From the NCBI GenBank assembly GCA_035553055.1, contig DATNEK010000061.1, forward strand, positions 1 through 36,199: a stretch of 36,199 bases of DNA. The letters are read 5' to 3'. This document shows, piece after piece, positions 15,261 through 23,426 of the stretch. Source of the DNA: Chersky-822 sp035553055 (lineage in GTDB: Bacteria > Actinomycetota > Actinomycetes > Streptosporangiales > Streptosporangiaceae). The notes below the pieces were generated by a model. That model was not told the origin of the DNA. It did no database searches and saw only the letters and a list, made by a program, of their open reading frames with translations. Every line of letters starts with the position of its first letter. Positions within the stretch are counted from its first letter, which is position 1. The translations under genes were made by a program, and so were the position numbers.

Positions 15261-16039
15261 CCCATCCCGCGCGACTCGACCTCGGCGTGCGACATCCGAC
15301 CTTGCAGGAAGACCATGCGGAACTTGCCGATCTGAACCTCGTCGCCGCCACTGAGTGCCGCCTCTTCGATGCGTTCTCTATTGACGTACGTGCCATTGAG
15401 GCTTCCGACGTCGCGAACGGCGAACCTGCTGCCCTGCCGGTAGAACTCCGCATGCCGCCTGGAGACCGTCACGTCGTCGAGGAAGATGTCGCTGTCTGGC
15501 CTCCGGCCGACTTCGGTGAGCTCGCTGTCGAGCAGGAACCTGCTGCCTTCGTTCGGCCCCCGCCGCACGACAAGAAGCGCGGTGTTGGGCGGCAGCGTGT
15601 CAATCGCGGCGGCGTCGGCGGCGCTCTGGTCGACGGACTCAGTGTCGGGCGGCTCGACACCGGTGAAGATCATCGAGGTCGTCTCGCCCGCGGTCGCCCG
15701 GTCCGGTCTGCTCAGCGGCGTCGCGCACTGCGAGCAGAACCGGGCATTGTCCGGATTGGTCGCGCCGCACGCAGGGCAATAGATGCCGGGCATCTGACCG
15801 CCGAGCCTTCCGTTAGTAGGTGGTTTCGAGCGTGGCGCGCTGGTCGCACTGATCGAATAAACATCGGTGCGGTCGTCATAACGCCCTTGCCCGCTCCACG
15901 CTACCGGCGGCTGCGGCCGCTGGTCCACCTGCCACGCACTACGAGGCTCACCACCAGACTGCGCTGGTGCTGAGCTAATCCCCCCCTCTGGCCGTGCCGC
16001 GACGGGCTTGGCCCGCTTGCGACGCCTCCGCCAGAACAC
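15257..16039 (-). CDS. garA: GarA/OdhI-like FHA protein with zinc ribbon
   Basis: FHA-domain protein of about 260 aa. In mycobacteria and corynebacteria GarA/OdhI, when not phosphorylated, inhibits 2-oxoglutarate dehydrogenase and controls glutamate metabolism; Ser/Thr kinases phosphorylate its ETT motif. That motif is here (AGETTSMIFTG, 118-127), followed by the FHA domain (177-245: VGRRPDSDIFLDD, SRRHAEF, SLNGTYVN). In front is a zinc ribbon, CPAC...CSQC (Cys 88, 91, 102, 105), and an Arg-rich, disordered N-terminus. The start GTG at 16037-16039 has GGAGG eight bases upstream. An ATG at 15793-15795 would begin just before the ribbon and is an alternative. The mycobacterial protein lacks, as far as I recall, the ribbon and long leader. 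Confidence 0.85.
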   Translation of the reverse strand: MFWRRRRKRAKPVAARPEGGISSAPAQSGGEPRSAWQVDQRPQPPVAWSGQGRYDDRTDVYSISATSAPRSKPPTNGRLGGQMPGIYCPACGATNPDNARFCSQCATPLSRPDRATAGETTSMIFTGVEPPDTESVDQSAADAAAIDTLPPNTALLVVRRGPNEGSRFLLDSELTEVGRRPDSDIFLDDVTVSRRHAEFYRQGSRFAVRDVGSLNGTYVNRERIEEAALSGGDEVQIGKFRMVFLQGRMSHAEVESRGMG

Positions 16040-16160
16040 GCTGCACACCTCCGACGCCGAGCAACAGGGGCCGAACAACACTGGACCGCCACCTGCTGGA
16101 CAGACAACCGTCACTTAACCACGGTAATTGTCTCACGCGCGGACAGTGCCGCGTCGGCCT

Positions 16161-18677
16161 TCAGCGTGACCCGTCGCGGTCCCTCCCGGCCTGCTCGACT
16201 ACGCTAGCCCACTCGTCGATCAGCTCTTGCGCGGTATCTCCATCGGATGCCTCTGCCCACAGGTGCGTTACCGCGAGCGCGGGGTCAGGCAAGATCAGCG
16301 CCCAGCCTCGGCCGGGCTCGATCACCCGCACGCCGTCGGTTGTGTCGATCTCCCGGCCGCCTGCTGCCTCCACGATCGTCCGCATCACGCTGCCCTTGGC
16401 CGCCCACGGCGTCGGCACCGACCGCTTTAGCAACTGGGCGACGGGGATCCTGGCGTGAATCTGGCTGAGCGTCAGCCTGGTCCTCGCCACCAGGCCGAGC
16501 AGCTTGGTGAACGCGGCGATGCCGTCAAGCGACCGTGAGAACTCAGGAACGACGAACCCGCCCCGCCCGTCGGCCGCGAATATCACGTCATCGGCCGCGG
16601 TCGCTTCATACAGCCCGTGCGGCGACGTTGGTGTCCATTCGACAGCCACGCCATGGAACCGGCAGACGTCTTCGGCGACCCTGGTGGTGGTCACGGGCAG
16701 CGCCACCCGGCCTGACCGCCGCTCGGCGGCCACCAGATCGAGCACAACAAGCAACGCGCGATCGTCGCTTACCAGTGCGCCCTTATCGTCGATCAGCATG
16801 ATCCGCTCGCCTACCGGGTCGAATCTGACCCCGAACGCGGCGCGCGATGAGTACACGAGCTCGGCCAGCCTGTGCAAGTCGGCCCTGATCTGGGCGGGCG
16901 ACTGGGTAGGTGTCGCCTCGTCAAGCCGGTTATTCACGGTCAGCACGTCAACGCCGATCCGGCCAAGCAAGCCAGGTAGCACAAGCGACGCCGTACCGCC
17001 CGCGCAGTCGGCGACGACCTTGAGCCCGGCGTCCCTCACCCCGGTCATGTCTACGCACCTGAGCAGGTCGCCGGTATAGGCCTCGATCACCCGCGGCGGA
17101 TAGGTCAGCTCGGCGATTTCGCCGGGAAAGGCCCGCCGGTACTCCTGCCTGGAAAAAACGCGCTCCAGCTTGCGCTGCACCGCCTCGGACAAGTCCGCGC
17201 CATGCTCGTCGAGAAAGATGATGTCGATCGACTGCGGGTTACCTGGAGTAGTGCGCATCGCGATCCCGCCGCTGCACTCGCTCCGCGCGGTCTCGAACCT
17301 GGCCACCGGCAACGGCTGGGCCTCCAGGTCGACGACGTTGATCGCGCTGGCATTGAGTGCGCCGTGCACGGCTCGCTTGAGCGCCCTGGCAGCACGAGAC
17401 ACATCTCGCGACGTGGTGACCGCCGAGCCTTTTTTCAAAGTGGTGGCGTATGCACTCGCCAGCCGGACGCAAAGCTCGGGCGTGATCTCCACGTTGACCA
17501 GGCCCGACACACCCCTCGGGCCGAACAGGGTGCGCTGGCCTCTTGACTCCCAGATCACGCTGGTGTTGACTACCGCCCCCGCTTCGATGGTCTTGAACGG
17601 GTAGACCCGCACGCCTGCGGAAATGTAGGCCTCTGATTCGATCACGCACTCATCGCCGACGATCGCGGCTTCCTCGATCCTGGCCGAGGCCATCACGTCG
17701 GTGTTCTTGCCGATCACACAGCCGCGCAGGGTGGCGCCCACGCCTACGTACACGTTGTTGTGCACGATCGCGCGGTGCAAGAACGCCCCTTCCTTCACCA
17801 CGACATTGCTGCCGACCACGGTGAACTCGCGCAGCTGCGCGCCGGCTTCGATCTTGGCGTAGTCGCCGATGCACAGCGGGCCGGTGAGCACGGCGTCTGG
17901 GTCGACCTCGGCACCCGGCGCCTGCCAGACCCCTGGTGATACCTCGAATCCGTCGATGTGGGCGGCAAGCTTGCCGGACAGCACGTCGGCCTGCACCTTG
18001 TGGTATGCCTCGTGAGTGCCCACATCCTCCCAGTAGCCGTCGGCAACCCAGCCGTAGACCGGCGCGCCCCGGTCAAGCAGCTTCGGGAACACGTCGGCTG
18101 ACCAGTCGACCACCTCACCGGGCGGCACGTGCTTGAGCACCTCTGGGTCCATCACGTAGATGCCGGTGTTCACGGTGTCAGAGAAGACCTGGCCCCATGT
18201 CGGCTTTTCCAGGAACCGCTGGATGTGGCCGTCTTCGTCGGCGATCACGATTCCGAATTCGAGCGGGTCAGGCACCCGCTTGAGCGCCACCGTCACGAGC
18301 GCGTCGTTGTCCTTGTGGAATCTGACCAGGTCAGACAAGTCGATGTCGGTGAGCGCATCGCCGGAGATGACCAGGAAGGGTCCGTCTCGCAACGCATCTT
18401 CCGCGTTCTTCACGCTGCCGGCCGTACCGAGTGGTATGTCCTCGGTCGCGTACTGCAGGCTCATACCCCATTCTTCGCCGTCCCCGAAGTAGTTCCGCAC
18501 CATGGAGGCGAGGAACTGCACGGTCACGATCGTCTCGTCGAAGCTGTGCTTGCGGAGCAGCCGCAGGACGTGCTCCATGATCGGCTTGTTGACGACAGGC
18601 AGCAGCGGCTTCGGCTGGTTCGCGGTCATCGGGCGCAGCCTGGTCCCCTCACCACCCGCCATGACTACAGCCCTCAC
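16161..18677 (-). CDS. Mannose-1-phosphate guanylyltransferase-like protein fused to a degenerate phosphohexomutase domain
   Basis: 838-aa fusion. Residues 1-235 are a nucleotidyltransferase (AGGEGTRLRPMTANQPKPLLPVVNKP; VISGDALTDIDL; FLEKP; YWEDVGT) that should make an NDP-sugar, most likely GDP-mannose. Residues about 250-380 are left-handed beta-helix hexapeptide repeats. Residues about 385-838 have the phosphomannomutase fold, but its active site is broken. The catalytic TASHNP loop reads TTPGNP (476-481), the metal loop DGDxDR reads DPVGER (620-625), and the sugar loop is DGRGGF (703-708). So it probably transfers nucleotide but does not isomerise. Streptomycetes have similar long ManC-like proteins. 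GTG start, AAGGAG upstream; 24 bp after the phosphatidyltransferase gene. Confidence 0.87.
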   Translation of the reverse strand: MRAVVMAGGEGTRLRPMTANQPKPLLPVVNKPIMEHVLRLLRKHSFDETIVTVQFLASMVRNYFGDGEEWGMSLQYATEDIPLGTAGSVKNAEDALRDGPFLVISGDALTDIDLSDLVRFHKDNDALVTVALKRVPDPLEFGIVIADEDGHIQRFLEKPTWGQVFSDTVNTGIYVMDPEVLKHVPPGEVVDWSADVFPKLLDRGAPVYGWVADGYWEDVGTHEAYHKVQADVLSGKLAAHIDGFEVSPGVWQAPGAEVDPDAVLTGPLCIGDYAKIEAGAQLREFTVVGSNVVVKEGAFLHRAIVHNNVYVGVGATLRGCVIGKNTDVMASARIEEAAIVGDECVIESEAYISAGVRVYPFKTIEAGAVVNTSVIWESRGQRTLFGPRGVSGLVNVEITPELCVRLASAYATTLKKGSAVTTSRDVSRAARALKRAVHGALNASAINVVDLEAQPLPVARFETARSECSGGIAMRTTPGNPQSIDIIFLDEHGADLSEAVQRKLERVFSRQEYRRAFPGEIAELTYPPRVIEAYTGDLLRCVDMTGVRDAGLKVVADCAGGTASLVLPGLLGRIGVDVLTVNNRLDEATPTQSPAQIRADLHRLAELVYSSRAAFGVRFDPVGERIMLIDDKGALVSDDRALLVVLDLVAAERRSGRVALPVTTTRVAEDVCRFHGVAVEWTPTSPHGLYEATAADDVIFAADGRGGFVVPEFSRSLDGIAAFTKLLGLVARTRLTLSQIHARIPVAQLLKRSVPTPWAAKGSVMRTIVEAAGGREIDTTDGVRVIEPGRGWALILPDPALAVTHLWAEASDGDTAQELIDEWASVVEQAGRDRDGSR

Positions 18678-18701
18678 CGTTGCCAGCGCTCCTTCGTGTT
18701 T

Positions 18702-19313
18702 TCAGGCTCCCGGGTCGGCGCCACTCCGGTCAGCCGCGAGCAGACGGCGAGCTTGCTCGAGATAGAGTGCGGCAGCCCACCAGTACAGTGCAGTTCCCCA
18801 CAGAGCGAAGGCCCAACCGAATATCCGGGCGACTAGCGCATAAGTGCCCTGGTGAGAGCCCAGAAAAAGCAGTGGAAAAGCGTAAAGAAGGCACAAGGTC
18901 GCCGCCTTGCCGACAAAACTCACCCGGAGCGGCCCGTAGCCGGCTCTGCGCAACGCAAGCAAGGCAAGCCCGAGCGTGAGCTCGCGCGCCGCGAGCACAA
19001 CCACAAGCCACCAGCCGATGATCGACCGGACCGCGAGCGCGATGATCGTCGAGACGATATACAGCCGGTCGGCCGCGGGGTCGAGCACCTCGCCGAGGCT
19101 GCTTTGCTGATTCAGCGCCCTGGCTATCTTGCCGTCCAGCCAATCGGACACGCTGGCGGTGGCGAGCAGGCCGATGGCCCACCAGTCGCCGACCTGGCTG
19201 CGCAGGCCAAGCACCAGCCAGAGGAACACCGGCACGCCGGCCAGCCTGACGACGCTGATGAGGTTGGGAATCGTGAGAATCCGCTGACCAGTGCCCGCCG
19301 GTTGGACTGCCAT
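18702..19313 (-). CDS. CDP-alcohol phosphatidyltransferase (PgsA-like)
   Basis: Membrane enzyme of about 203 aa that moves a phosphatidyl group from CDP-diacylglycerol to an alcohol, such as glycerol-3-phosphate or inositol phosphate. The family signature D-G-x2-A-R-x8-G-x3-D-x3-D is complete in SDWLDGKIARALNQQSSLGE followed by VLDPAADR. About five hydrophobic helices are seen (LISVVRLAGVPVFLWLVLGL, WWAIGLLATASV, LYIVSTIIALAV, WWLVVVLAARELTLGLALLAL and the C-terminal pair). The ATG at 19311-19313 is chosen over a TTG one codon earlier. It takes the position of mycobacterial pgsA2 relative to garA. The alcohol substrate is not decided by sequence. It is 24 bp ahead of the ManC-like gene, so the two are likely co-transcribed. 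Confidence 0.88.
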   Translation of the reverse strand: MAVQPAGTGQRILTIPNLISVVRLAGVPVFLWLVLGLRSQVGDWWAIGLLATASVSDWLDGKIARALNQQSSLGEVLDPAADRLYIVSTIIALAVRSIIGWWLVVVLAARELTLGLALLALRRAGYGPLRVSFVGKAATLCLLYAFPLLFLGSHQGTYALVARIFGWAFALWGTALYWWAAALYLEQARRLLAADRSGADPGA

Positions 19314-19410
19314 CAATACCTGCGCCTGGCGGTCATGTTCGCATCCCTCCCGCGGTGCACGTTACGCGGTAAGCGGAGCGGGCCGCTAGGCGGCTGGCCA
19401 GAAGCTGGCT

Positions 19411-20598
19411 CTAGACGGCCTGCCAGAGGCTGGCGATGCCCTGCCCGACACCGATGCACATGGTCGCTGCCGCCTTGCCGCCGCCTCTGCGCCGCAGTTC
19501 GTGCAGCAGCGTGGTGGTGATCCTGGCACCCGAGCAGCCGAGCGGGTGGCCGATCGCGATCGCACCGCCGTTGACATTGACAAGCCCGGGGTCGCACTTG
19601 AGCTGGTCGACGACCGCGACAGCCTGCGCTGCGAACGCCTCGTTGACCTCGACAAGCGCCAGATCGCCGATCTGCCAGCCAGCCCGGCCGAGCGCCTTGG
19701 CCATGGCGGGCACCGGACCGATGCCCATGTAGTCAGGATGCACGCCTGCCGAATTGCCGGCTACGTACCTGGCCATCGGCTGCAGGCCGGCCGCCGTCAT
19801 CGCCCGCTCGGACATGAGCAGCAGGCACGCCGCGCCGTCATTCAGCCCGGACGAGTTACCGCCTGTGACCGTACCGGCCTTGCGAAAGGCCGGCTTCTTG
19901 GCGGCGAGTTCCGCCGAGGTCAGGTCGCGCCTGATCCCCTCATCCCTGGCGACCTCGTGCCCATCCGGCGTCGTGATCGGCACGATCTCGGCATCGAACC
20001 GCCCGCCGTCGGCAGCGGCCGCCGCCCGCTGGTGGCTGAGCAACGCGAATTCGTCTTGCCTCTCGCGGTCGACGTGGTACTTCTCGGCCACGTTCTCCGC
20101 CGTCTCACCCAGGGTGATCGGCGGGTACATCTGCGCCATCCGCGGGCTTACAAGCCGCCAGCCGAGCCTGGTGTCGGCGAGACCGGCGTCCCGCGGGAAG
20201 ATCTCCGCCGCCCGCGGCAGCACGAACGGCGCCCTCGTCATCGACTCGGTGCCGCCGGCCAGGCAGATGTCGGCATCCCCGGCCGCGATAGCCCTGGCCG
20301 CTGAGGTAATAGCTTCCATGCCGGAGCCGCAGAGCCGGTTGACCGTGGCGCCAGGTACGTCGACCGGCAGGCCGGCCAGCAGCACGCCCATCCTTGCCAC
20401 GTTCCTGTTATCCTCGCCCGCCTGGTTGGCCGCTCCCCAGTAGACGTCGTCGACGGCCTGAGGGTCGAGCCACTGATTGCGAGCCATCATGGCAGCGATC
20501 ACGTCGGCGGTGAGGTGATCTGGCCTGACCCCGGCCAGTGCGCCCTTGATCTTCCCGATCGGGGTCCGGCACGCGTCAACGGCGAATACGGCAGTCAT
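19411..20598 (-). CDS. Acetyl-CoA acyltransferase, 3-oxoadipyl-CoA thiolase (PcaF)-like
   Basis: Thiolase of 395 aa cleaving a 3-ketoacyl-CoA with CoA, or running in reverse. All catalytic blocks are present: nucleophile Cys in VNRLCGSGMEAI, the His in NGGAIAIGHPLGCSGAR and the second Cys in ATMCIGVGQG, plus EVNEAFAAQ. The text WGAANQAGEDNRNVARMGVLLAGLP, SMTRAPFVLPRA and DTRLGWRLVSP is very close to PcaF (beta-ketoadipate pathway) as I remember it. No other pca gene is in the window, so the physiological substrate may differ. GGAG lies six bases before the ATG. It is on the same strand as, and downstream of, the secreted-protein gene (42 bp), so it may be transcribed with it. Confidence 0.93.
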   Translation of the reverse strand: MTAVFAVDACRTPIGKIKGALAGVRPDHLTADVIAAMMARNQWLDPQAVDDVYWGAANQAGEDNRNVARMGVLLAGLPVDVPGATVNRLCGSGMEAITSAARAIAAGDADICLAGGTESMTRAPFVLPRAAEIFPRDAGLADTRLGWRLVSPRMAQMYPPITLGETAENVAEKYHVDRERQDEFALLSHQRAAAAADGGRFDAEIVPITTPDGHEVARDEGIRRDLTSAELAAKKPAFRKAGTVTGGNSSGLNDGAACLLLMSERAMTAAGLQPMARYVAGNSAGVHPDYMGIGPVPAMAKALGRAGWQIGDLALVEVNEAFAAQAVAVVDQLKCDPGLVNVNGGAIAIGHPLGCSGARITTTLLHELRRRGGGKAAATMCIGVGQGIASLWQAV

Positions 20599-20639
20599 CG
20601 GCTACTCCAGGATCCTCGCCCAACACCCCCGCTCATACT

Positions 20640-22049
20640 TTACGAGCGGTAAGGCAAAAGGCAGATCCCGGCCAGATCCTTGACCTTGCCGCACATGTTG
20701 CTGTTGTCCCAGTTGTCGCTGGCGATCCAAAGCCCCTCGGAAGTGATGATCATGTCGTCGGCGCCGATGCCCCTGTCCCTGGTCGGGTTGAACGTCAGCA
20801 GGCCGGTGCTCGGGGACAGCCCTTCGATGCCGGGCGCGCTGATCGCTCCCGCACCGGCCTGGTCGCAGCCGTCCGGGTTTTCCGACCAGCGTTCGTGGCC
20901 AGCGAAATACACCGTGCTCGAGTCGGCGGCGACCGAGAAAAGCGAGTCACAGCCCGTGTAGTTGATCCACCGGTGCAGCACCTTCGTCTGGGTAGCCGGC
21001 CAGGCCGAGGCCGAGTCGCACAACCCGGTCCGCGGGCCGCTGGCGGTTAGGTTCCACGGGTGATAGCCAGTGTCGGCGAGGTAGATCGTGGAATCGTCGG
21101 GTGACCAGGCCGCGGCCCTGACGTAGAACGCGACATCGGTGTAGCACTGATAGGGATAGCCGCCGGGCAGGTTCCCGTCGCTGCCGTCGAACTCTGGCGA
21201 TGTCCAGCCGGTTACCCGGCCGTGCTTCGGGCCGAACGTGAGCATGAAGATCTGCTGCCTAGGTACGGTACCGACCGAGGTGAAGTCCCCCATGACCAGG
21301 TCGAGCTTGCCGCTGTGGCTCAGGGCCTGGTTGAAGACCTTGGTGGGATTAGCTACCACCCCCGGGAACTCATAGTTGCCGTGGATGCGCAGGTCGAGAT
21401 ACCGGTCGTCCTTGCCGGTGGCGGGGTTGAGGCTGGTCATATACGGGTCAGCCGATGAGCCGTTGATCGATCTGTAGTCGCCGCCTACGAGTATGTGCCT
21501 GGCCCCGCCCGGCGCGGTGATGGCGAGCAGTGTGTTCACCGCGGCGCTCGCGCTGTGCGCGAACGTCTTGATCACATGGCCGGTGCTCGTGCTGATCTCG
21601 GCGATGTTGTGCAGCGCGGTGGTGTTCACCGCCTTGAAGGCGCCGCCGATATAAGCGTCGGCGCAGATGCCGCCGCTGAACGTGATCGAGTTAACCGTGC
21701 CGTTGATCGTCGGCGCCCACGAGGTGATCGTGTACGGCGGCTTGGCGCTGAAGCTCATCACGTCGTGCCTGACGTAGCTCTTGCCGCCCTGCTTGATGGT
21801 CGTGAACGTGCCGACCGCGAACATGGTGCCCTTGCACTGCACGATCTGCCGTATCTGCTGGTACGGGCTGTCGTTCGGGGCGAAATGCGGCGTTGTCGTG
21901 ACGGGATGGGCAAGCACCGGTCCGGTCGGCGTCTTGCTCGCCGTGACGAGCCCGGTGCTTGCCGCTGCCTCTCCGGCCACCAGGCCGCCGGCGGTGAGCA
22001 CGCCCGCGGCCAGCACACCAGCGATCAGGACACCAGCCTTCCTTCTCAT
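20640..22049 (-). CDS. Secreted protein, probably beta-propeller fold, function unknown
   Basis: Exported protein of about 469 aa. The signal peptide is MRRKAGVLIAGVLAAGVLTA plus the following GGLVAGEAAAS. The mature part has repeated blade-like segments of the form F-xx-VGTFTTI, ICADAYIGGAFKAVN, ARHILVGGDYRSING, LDLVMGDFTSVG and STIYLADTGYHPWN. That pattern of variable strands ending in GG-x-F/Y-x-x-(V/I)-x-G recalls secreted propellers with a VGG(x)F motif. Eight or more Cys suggest disulfides outside the cell. I chose the ATG at 22047-22049 because GGAG lies eight bases upstream and the signal peptide starts directly; frames from 22085 or 22067 are unlikely. I do not recognise a named family. 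It lies between the carrier-protein gene and the thiolase gene. Confidence 0.7.
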   Translation of the reverse strand: MRRKAGVLIAGVLAAGVLTAGGLVAGEAAASTGLVTASKTPTGPVLAHPVTTTPHFAPNDSPYQQIRQIVQCKGTMFAVGTFTTIKQGGKSYVRHDVMSFSAKPPYTITSWAPTINGTVNSITFSGGICADAYIGGAFKAVNTTALHNIAEISTSTGHVIKTFAHSASAAVNTLLAITAPGGARHILVGGDYRSINGSSADPYMTSLNPATGKDDRYLDLRIHGNYEFPGVVANPTKVFNQALSHSGKLDLVMGDFTSVGTVPRQQIFMLTFGPKHGRVTGWTSPEFDGSDGNLPGGYPYQCYTDVAFYVRAAAWSPDDSTIYLADTGYHPWNLTASGPRTGLCDSASAWPATQTKVLHRWINYTGCDSLFSVAADSSTVYFAGHERWSENPDGCDQAGAGAISAPGIEGLSPSTGLLTFNPTRDRGIGADDMIITSEGLWIASDNWDNSNMCGKVKDLAGICLLPYRS

Positions 22050-22110
22050 CGCCCACGCTCCGTTCATAGAAGAACCCGTGTCCATTGCTCACCCGAATTA
22101 GGGGATTATG

Positions 22111-22380
22111 TCAGCGTGATTGATGGTTCGTGAGGCGATCGGCCACGAACGCGGCGAGCGTGCCGATAGACGCGAGGCTATCCAGGTTCAGGTCTTCATC
22201 GGCGACGTCGACGCCGAGCCGGTCCCGCACGGCTGTGAGCAGCAAGGTGGCACCGAGCGAGTCGAGGCCGACACCGTCGCGCAGCAGCGGCGTGTCCGGC
22301 GGGAGGTCAGGCGGGATCAGACGGCCGGTCAGCTCGGTCAGGATCTCGCGTATCTGACCGGCGACCTGCGCCGTTGTCAC
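22111..22380 (-). CDS. Stand-alone acyl carrier protein
   Basis: Acyl carrier protein of about 89 aa. The phosphopantetheine attachment site is GLDSLGA with the Ser at residue 41. The rest has the four-helix profile: VAGQIREILTELTG, then TPLLRDGVGLDSLGATLLLTAVRDRLGVDVADEDLN and a last helix IGTLAAFVADRL. The GTG at 22378-22380 overlaps the stop of the FkbH-like gene by four bases (GTGA), so the two are translated together. Earlier GTG codons at 22392 and 22383 are in frame. A free carrier next to an FkbH-like HAD protein is the standard partnership for making glyceryl-S-ACP. No ketosynthase or fatty-acid enzyme is adjacent, so it is not the housekeeping AcpP. The GNAT and BpsA genes complete the operon. 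Confidence 0.88.
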   Translation of the reverse strand: MTTAQVAGQIREILTELTGRLIPPDLPPDTPLLRDGVGLDSLGATLLLTAVRDRLGVDVADEDLNLDSLASIGTLAAFVADRLTNHQSR

Positions 22381-23426
22381 CACGTCACCCACTCAGGCAA
22401 CTCGGGCAGTGGCTTGTCGAGCGGCCTGGCGTAGTCGGCGGTCCTTGGCGTCGCAGTGTCGGCAGAGTCGCCTGAGTCGCCGTCGGCCGGGCCGCCCGAG
22501 TCGCCGTTCGCACGAAAGCCCGCGCTGGTCAGCGCGATGCGGAGCGGTACGTTGCGCGAGTTGATCACGCACGGCACGACGAGCTGAGTGGCTCCGGCGT
22601 CGGCCGCTTTGCGGCAGGCCCAGATCAGCAGCGCGTCTATGACGCCGCGCCCGAGCGCCCGGCAGGACATCATCAGCAGCGGCATCCGCCATCGCGCGGT
22701 CGCCAGCACGCATCCGCCGACCATGCCATCGTCGCCGAACTTATCGCTAAGCCGGACCGTGATCACCTGCTGGTCAGGTGCGCGCAGCAGCGCGGCGAAG
22801 CCCTCGGTGGTCACCTCGACCCCGCTGGAGTTGAACTGATGGGTGCGCAACGAAAGCTCGTGCAGCCGAGCCAGGTCGCCCGCTTGCGCCGAGGCGATAC
22901 GCACCGCGGTACGGCTGTAGCGCAGGAATTCCGCCGTTGACCCGCCAAAGGCCTTGGCTTGTTCGTGCCTGGCTCGCCGCTGCCGGTAAAGCTCGCCTCG
23001 GCGGCGCCCCTCGGCGGTGATCACTGGCGGGCTGAACTGCGGCCAGCCGACCGCGTCCGGCATATCTCGTGGTTCGAGCACAAGCACGTCGGGCAGTGTG
23101 AACGATACCTCCGCCCGCTCTAGGGCGTCGTCATCGACGAACGCCGCCTCCTGTGGCCCGAGCCCAAGCTCGGCCAGGATAGAGCTGATCGCGGCGGACT
23201 TAGCGCTCCAGTCGCAACGCACCGCGGCGAACTCGTGGCGCAGCAGGTCAGTGGCATAGTCGGCCGCGTCAGGCGGATTCTTGCTGGCGATCGCCTGCAG
23301 GATCCCCCGGCGGGAGAGCTCGTCGAGCACGCCGGTCAGCTGCTGCTCGGCGGGCGGGCGTGAGTCCTCCAGGTACACGCCAGCGAGCAGGGTGTTGTCC
23401 AGGTCCCAGATCACGCACTTGATCAA
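22377..23426 (-). CDS. FkbH-like HAD superfamily protein (HAD-IIIC), probable glyceryl/acyl loading enzyme
   Basis: FkbH-type protein of 349 aa. Family members take a phosphorylated three-carbon unit (1,3-bisphosphoglycerate) and load glyceryl onto an acyl carrier protein. The HAD half (1-125) has nucleophile motif VIWDLDNTLLAG (Asp8, Asp10), ASKNPPD (Ser48), Lys76 in WSAKSAAI, and FVDDDALERAEV (98-100), where the usual form is DDNPxER. The second half (about 170-305) is the GNAT-like FkbH C-terminal domain: LSLRTHQFNSSG, DKFGDDGMVGGCVL, MMSCRALGRGVIDALL. A tail (about 308-349) is low-complexity. The start is TTG, overlapping the GNAT stop by four bases (TTGA); the stop overlaps the ACP start. 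The short form lacks an N-terminal extension. Substrate identity is inferred, not shown. Confidence 0.86.
   Translation of the reverse strand: MIKCVIWDLDNTLLAGVYLEDSRPPAEQQLTGVLDELSRRGILQAIASKNPPDAADYATDLLRHEFAAVRCDWSAKSAAISSILAELGLGPQEAAFVDDDALERAEVSFTLPDVLVLEPRDMPDAVGWPQFSPPVITAEGRRRGELYRQRRARHEQAKAFGGSTAEFLRYSRTAVRIASAQAGDLARLHELSLRTHQFNSSGVEVTTEGFAALLRAPDQQVITVRLSDKFGDDGMVGGCVLATARWRMPLLMMSCRALGRGVIDALLIWACRKAADAGATQLVVPCVINSRNVPLRIALTSAGFRANGDSGGPADGDSGDSADTATPRTADYARPLDKPLPELPEWVTW

Noticed and set aside
19411..22049. Including the thiolase and secreted propeller in the polyamine/ACP operon as KAS-like partner enzymes
   Set aside because: They are on the same strand and close, but gaps have their own ribosome sites, the thiolase looks like PcaF rather than a KASIII, and nothing links the secreted protein to the pathway.
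22111..23426. A standard methoxymalonyl-ACP or tetronate cluster
   Set aside because: The acyl-CoA/ACP dehydrogenases, O-methyltransferase, KASIII and polyketide synthase that define those clusters are absent from the window.
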